Source of the DNA: Bolinopsis microptera
Taxonomy: Eukaryota; Ctenophora; Tentaculata; Lobata; Bolinopsidae
Direction of reading: 5' to 3'
Assembly: GCF_026151205.1 (NCBI RefSeq)
Contig: NC_087076.1
Span: 939,692-1,003,691, forward strand
DNA length: 64,000 nt
This document shows positions 59,830 to 64,000 of the stretch, in pieces. Position 1 is the first letter of the stretch, and every line of letters begins with the position of its first letter. The notes below the pieces were generated by a model. It searched no databases. It was given only the letters and a program-made list of their open reading frames with translations, and was not told where the DNA came from. The position numbers and the translations under genes were made by a program.

Positions 59830-60185
59830 TATGAGACATCAGGATTCGGGATCTGAAGAGAGGATTAAATCATGTTTAAAATAAGGAAAGGATAATATAT
59901 CTAGATATTGGTGGGGAGGTAAGCAAAGTGTTTGCTGACACATGAAAACGATTAATTAATCAACTACCTGAATTTATTAATCACTGTCACATGTGTCAGC
60001 AAAAACTCCAAAAAAGTCTCCTTCCCGCTTCTATCCAGATATTTAAAACGAATTTCGGTTTAAATTAATCATCTACTAAAATCTCTGTTTTACAAAAAAT
60101 TGTAATATTCGAAATATATATTTAATATTAATTATTGAAATGTTGGTGATGAGCGTCTTACTGGGCGGCGCTAAGCCTGTCATTC
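59830..60185. other. spacer
   Basis: AT-rich; no feature recognised. Confidence 0.5.
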
Positions 60186-61505
60186 CGCCTAAACTGTAAA
60201 AGTTCATGTATTGATAACATTTTAACAAACAAAATAGAGAATGTAGTCTTATCAGGTGTTATCGAGGAGCGGCTTGGTGAGCATGCCCCTATATTTACCT
60301 TTACCTCAGCAGAGACCCCTCGCAATACAGAGCCCCAGAAACATGTCCGATATTATGATTACTCAAGCTCCAAATTAAAAAGTTTTGTAACTGAACTTGA
60401 GGTGAAGGTAAACCAGCTGACTCCTTCGACACAATTTGATGAGTTTACGGCATGTTTTGACCAGACACTTGATAAACACTGTAAACTGGAAGTACCAAAA
60501 GTGACAAAAAGAACTCCGAAACTCAACCCATGGATTACAGACGGTATCATCCAGTCAGTAGAAAGAAAACATGAACTACGTAAGGAGTGGTCTGACACTG
60601 TTACCAATAAGAACCCTGGTGGTAATCTCTTGTTCTACCAAGTATTTAGCAATTATCGTAGGATGCTTAAAGCCATCATTAAAGCTGCCAAACGTTCGCA
60701 TTACTGCAACGAAATCCTCAACAACTGTGAAAACAGCAAGAAAACTTGGCAAATTATCAATGAGCTTAGAGGCAAGAAGAAGAGACAAACCAAACCCCCG
60801 TTTATCATTGATAATCAAAGAATAGTTGATAGAAGGACAATCGCTAATGGATTCAATGCTTGGTTTGTCTCTATTGCACCCAAGCTCAATGAGACGCTTA
60901 ATGACCTATCTCATGGCATACCTATATTACCCATGAAAACTTTCTATGACTTCCTGAATAAAAGAAATGAAAAAACTATTATGCTAGAAGATTGCTCCCC
61001 GAACGAAATATTGAAAATTATAAATCAGTTTGAAAACGGCAAAGCTAGTGACATTCCAATAAGTGTAATAAAAAAGTCATCTCATATAATTGCACCTGTC
61101 TTATCAAATTACTTCAATATCCTTATGGCCGAAGGTATATTTCCAGATGTCCTGAAAACTGGTAAGATAACACCTATAGTTGTGGACACAACAAGAAAAT
61201 TGAGAATAATCTTGTGCGAGGGTAGGGACCCAGATGTCGTTTCTAACCCAAATAAACTTTAAGGAGGCTTCTCATCAGTAGCCGCACCTCCTTACTCGGT
61301 TTCTGAACTGGAATTCTATGGGCTTCCAGACGGCCAGACCGAGTATTACACTGTCTGTCTTCGGTAAAATCTTCGAAAAGCTCATTTACTCAAGAATATA
61401 CGGATTTGTTAGCTCTCAAGGAGCCATATCGGAGACACAGTTTGGATTTAGGCAATCCCATTCTACATCTCATGCAGTCAATTACTCTGTAGATTTAATT
61501 CAATG
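60186..61505 (+). mobile_element. LINE fragment: endonuclease end to start of RT
   Basis: The frame begins with SCIDNILTN and GEHAPIFTF, the end of an AP-type endonuclease, continues through the inter-domain region (60402-61262: NPWITDGI, NYRRMLKAIIKAAKR, FENGKASDIPISVIK) and, after a frameshift near 61200-61310, resumes as PSITLSVFGKIFEKLIYSRI and QFGFRQSHSTSHAV. It stops at 61505 before the catalytic YADD region. Truncated at both ends and frameshifted, so dead. CR1/L2-like. The RT start is close in sequence to the element at 62123-64000. Confidence 0.85.
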
Positions 61506-61509
61506 AAAC

Positions 61510-62120
61510 GAAAAGTTTTCAATGAAACGAAAAGTTTTATTTTACATTCCTTTAATCATAAATAAAATAAGAGCTTAAACCATGACCACGAATTAGTTAG
61601 CTAGAAGTAAACTTGAGGAAATATTTTTGGTGATTGTATATAATTATTTAAAAAACTTTATTTGGTTGTTAGTATTTTAATTATGGTAAGTGGTTGAATT
61701 TAGTGAGACAAGGTCAGTTTCTCTATTATCTTAGAAAAATTTCTACTTTACAGTAGGCAATGCTGAGTGGCAGGAATGAGGGACCAAAACGCTTGGGGCT
61801 AACAATGGCCCATTTACAAACCACTTCAGACATGGCAATGATGTCATTTATGCTTAATTCGTCTGAAACTGACCCTACTGCACTTGTAACATTCTATAAA
61901 AATCTCTTCTAAAATAGGTATAAAAATGCATAACACAAAACACACAAACAAAATGTTTATAATCCTTATATAATAAATTTCTATAGAACTTTTAAATTTC
62001 TATAAAACTAATAAACCTATATAATATATATTCATTTTGCACCCAGAGAAAGATGTGATCACAGAGGTAGTTTCGATATTATGTTCATGACAAGGTATGG
62101 GGCTGCTGCAAGTTATATTT
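61510..62120. other. AT-rich spacer between LINE remnants
   Basis: No feature recognised. Confidence 0.5.
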
Positions 62121-62122
62121 TG

Positions 62123-64000
62123 CTAAGATATTACCGCTTTTTCAAGCTTAAGTAATCTAGGCAAGGTCAATTTTAAAGTTTTTGAATTTTGTCGAACGCT
62201 GTTTAAGGCTAAGTCCCAGTCATTTGGTTCTCCTTCCTTTTGAGTGTGAGTGATGGTGATTCTTATGGATGATTTGAGGTGATTGGGCTTATAACAGGTG
62301 AATGTAGTTAGCATGAGATTTTGTCGTACTGTATTCCATATTGTCCCTGCTCTGTATATGTAGCTGTCTGATGGTTTAGGTGTGAGAATGAGGGTCTCTT
62401 TGCCAAGTCTGCCAGATGTTTCAAAGAGGGAGTATAGTGATATAGGGGTTCTATATTTCAAGACCTTGAAGATGTCATTAATACAATGGTAGAAGTACAG
62501 ATTATGCACATTCATGATTTCATGAGTGTTGAAGAGGGGTTTTGTATGCTCCTTTCTGTAGAATTCCTTGCCCAAGATTTGCTCCCCGTAGGGTCTGCAT
62601 CGTGCACTAGTTTTAAATTTATCCAAGTATGCTTCTTTATCTCCAAACATTATGCGGGCACACATTTTCTGTGCTTTGAACAGAGGTTCAAGTTTTTTGT
62701 TAGATGCCCCTCCCCAGACAGTTATACCATATGCAAGATAGCTTTCAAACAGAGTGTGATATAGATCTTTATGGAGTGATGTGGGAATGTTATCTTTACG
62801 GCCAGGTAGCGCAGTTGGTTAGAACGCCTGTCTTACAATCGTTAGGTTGCGAGTTCGAAACCCACTGACTGCCTGGTTGTGGGGTGAGCGTCGTCGACGT
62901 TCAACTAAGGATCATGAGTGGTCTATGCAGCCCCCCGGTCTACTCAGCCGAATACTCGAGAAATCGGGTGTGAGGGTTAAATGAGGAGCTGCACATTGCA
63001 GCAAAGTCTCGGACGAAGAAAGTATGGTACACACTACCTTAACCGTCACTGGCCAAAAAGATCCTTCGGCTTCCTGTAATTGGCTGGTTGCACTTGTGTA
63101 ACATTGTGGCTGTTGGAATACCCCGAAGTAAAATAAGTGTCTAGATAAAAAAAATTTAGCATGCCACAGCAGCTGGCTAGTTTTTTTGCTAATTTCCTTC
63201 TATGTGCGTTCCAGTTTAGGTCTTCATCGATTGTTACACCTAAGAATTTAGTTTCATGTACTCTCTCCAAGGGTATGCCATTGATATTGATTTCTTGATC
63301 AGAGGGTGTATCTTCATCTTTGTTGGATCGAGAGTTTGAGAATTCAAGGTAACAGCTCTTGCCAGTGTTTATGTGAAGTTTATTGGCAAGCATGTAGCGG
63401 TGTACGGAATTTAGGACTTCATTGGCTTTTTTGTATGCTAGGTTTTTACTTTTTGCAGCAACGAAGATATTTGTGTCATCAGCAAATAGAACAAATTTAG
63501 AGTTCTTTTCAGAGTTTGTAAGATCGTTTATGTAAATTAAGAACAGAAGGGGCCCTAAGCAGCTCCCTTGTGGCACTCCAAAAAGCACAGGTAGAGTATC
63601 AGATATTTCATTGAGCACACCAACATATTGTTTACAGTCGGAAAGATAACTTTCCAGGAGTTTGTGTGCCCGTCCTCTGATCCCGTATGTGTTTAATTTT
63701 TTGAGAAGTATTGAGTGATCTATTGTATAAAATGCTTTACTTAGGTCGATAAAGATTCCTAAAACATGATTACCGGCTTTGAGTGACTGCTGAATGTGGT
63801 GAATAGAGTAGTTGAGTGCATGTGATGTTGAATGACCCTTTCGGAACCCAAACTGGCTATCGTGCAGTATTCCCTGACTCGAGAGAAAACCATAAAGCCG
63901 TGAGTAGATAACCTTTTCAAAAATTTTACCGAAAATTGGGAGAGTGGAAATTGGACGATAATTTTGTAAGTGTTCTTCGTTATCTTTTTTGTAGATGGGG
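62123..64000 (-). mobile_element. LINE reverse transcriptase, interrupted by a SINE and running off the window
   Basis: From the right edge the minus frame reads NYRPISTLPIFGKIFEKVIY, QFGFRKGHSTSHALNYS, FIDLSKAFYTIDHS, GVPQGSCLGPLLFLIYINDL and FADDTNIFV with the catalytic Asp pair, then KFLGVTIDEDLNW, ending near 63140. The frame resumes beyond the SINE as FESYLAYGITVWGGAS and continues to 62123 with the C-terminal domain (NLYFYHCINDIFKVLKYRTP). The coding parts are otherwise open; the SINE disrupts the ORF. Same clade as the 60-kb fragment. The 5' part lies outside the window. Confidence 0.9.
62802..63135 (+). mobile_element. tRNA-derived SINE inside the LINE
   Basis: The head GCCAGGTAGCGCAGTTGG contains an A-box, followed by an anticodon arm with loop CTTACAA (Val-like TAC), a B-box-like GAGTTCGAAACCC, and a closing acceptor strand CCTGGT that pairs with GCCAGG. 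A 250-nt non-tRNA body follows to about 63135. The head suggests pol III transcription. Insertion splits the LINE ORF, so it is younger than the LINE. I could not define a clear target-site duplication. Confidence 0.8.

Noticed and set aside
62802..62878. A functional tRNA-Val gene
   Set aside because: It has a SINE-like 3' body and sits within a LINE; the B-box region deviates from a standard tRNA. A tRNA-derived SINE is the simpler reading.

Overview
This is a eukaryotic, almost certainly animal, nuclear window. It has GT-AG spliced genes, AATAAA polyadenylation signals, a rhodopsin-class GPCR, several LINE-type retrotransposons, a tRNA-derived SINE and cut-and-paste DNA elements. The species cannot be fixed from sequence alone. 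Compact genes, AT-rich spacers and extreme minisatellite density would suit an early-branching or other invertebrate animal, but that is inference.

The main gene is a DMXL/rabconnectin-3 alpha homologue on the minus strand. I rebuilt it exon by exon. It starts at ATG 48307 and runs leftward through N-terminal WD40 exons (44795-41984). A giant intron of about 32 kb follows, then exons between 9674 and 5239, a 3.7-kb exon carrying the Rav1p_C-type core (4915-1215), and an exon at 1074 that enters an array running off the left edge. Reading phases agree at nearly all junctions. The exceptions are a one-base conflict at 8196 and a junction across the giant intron that probably hides another exon. 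Head-to-tail upstream on the same strand lies a single-exon TOM70 gene (50655-48922).

The giant intron holds four plus-strand genes: two paralogous secreted Cu/Zn-SOD-like proteins with a lysine-rich insertion (14049 and 21606), a two-exon class A GPCR (31461) and a five-exon gene for a 155-residue protein of unknown function (39396). It also holds LINE fragments, two related copies of a TIR element (25951 and 34964) and many minisatellites. The DMXL first intron contains a 2-kb TTAA-flanked TIR element (45884-47900).

Right of TOM70 are a seven-exon gene for a secreted, weakly EF-hand-like protein (51939-55592, +), a convergent five-exon C2H2 zinc-finger gene (58147-56075, -), an unrecognised single-exon 445-residue gene (59825-58488, -), and LINE remnants at 60.2-61.5 kb and 62.1-64.0 kb, the latter split by a SINE.

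The most unusual property is that many minisatellites sit exactly on exon-intron junctions and have multiplied the splice site itself: 13 tandem copies of one 5' splice site, about 27 extra copies of a 3' splice site on the other end of the same exon, about 23 copies of another 5' splice site, and further cases in two other genes. A second theme is arrays of palindromic transcription-factor-like motifs (CRE, E-box, X-box) near gene starts.
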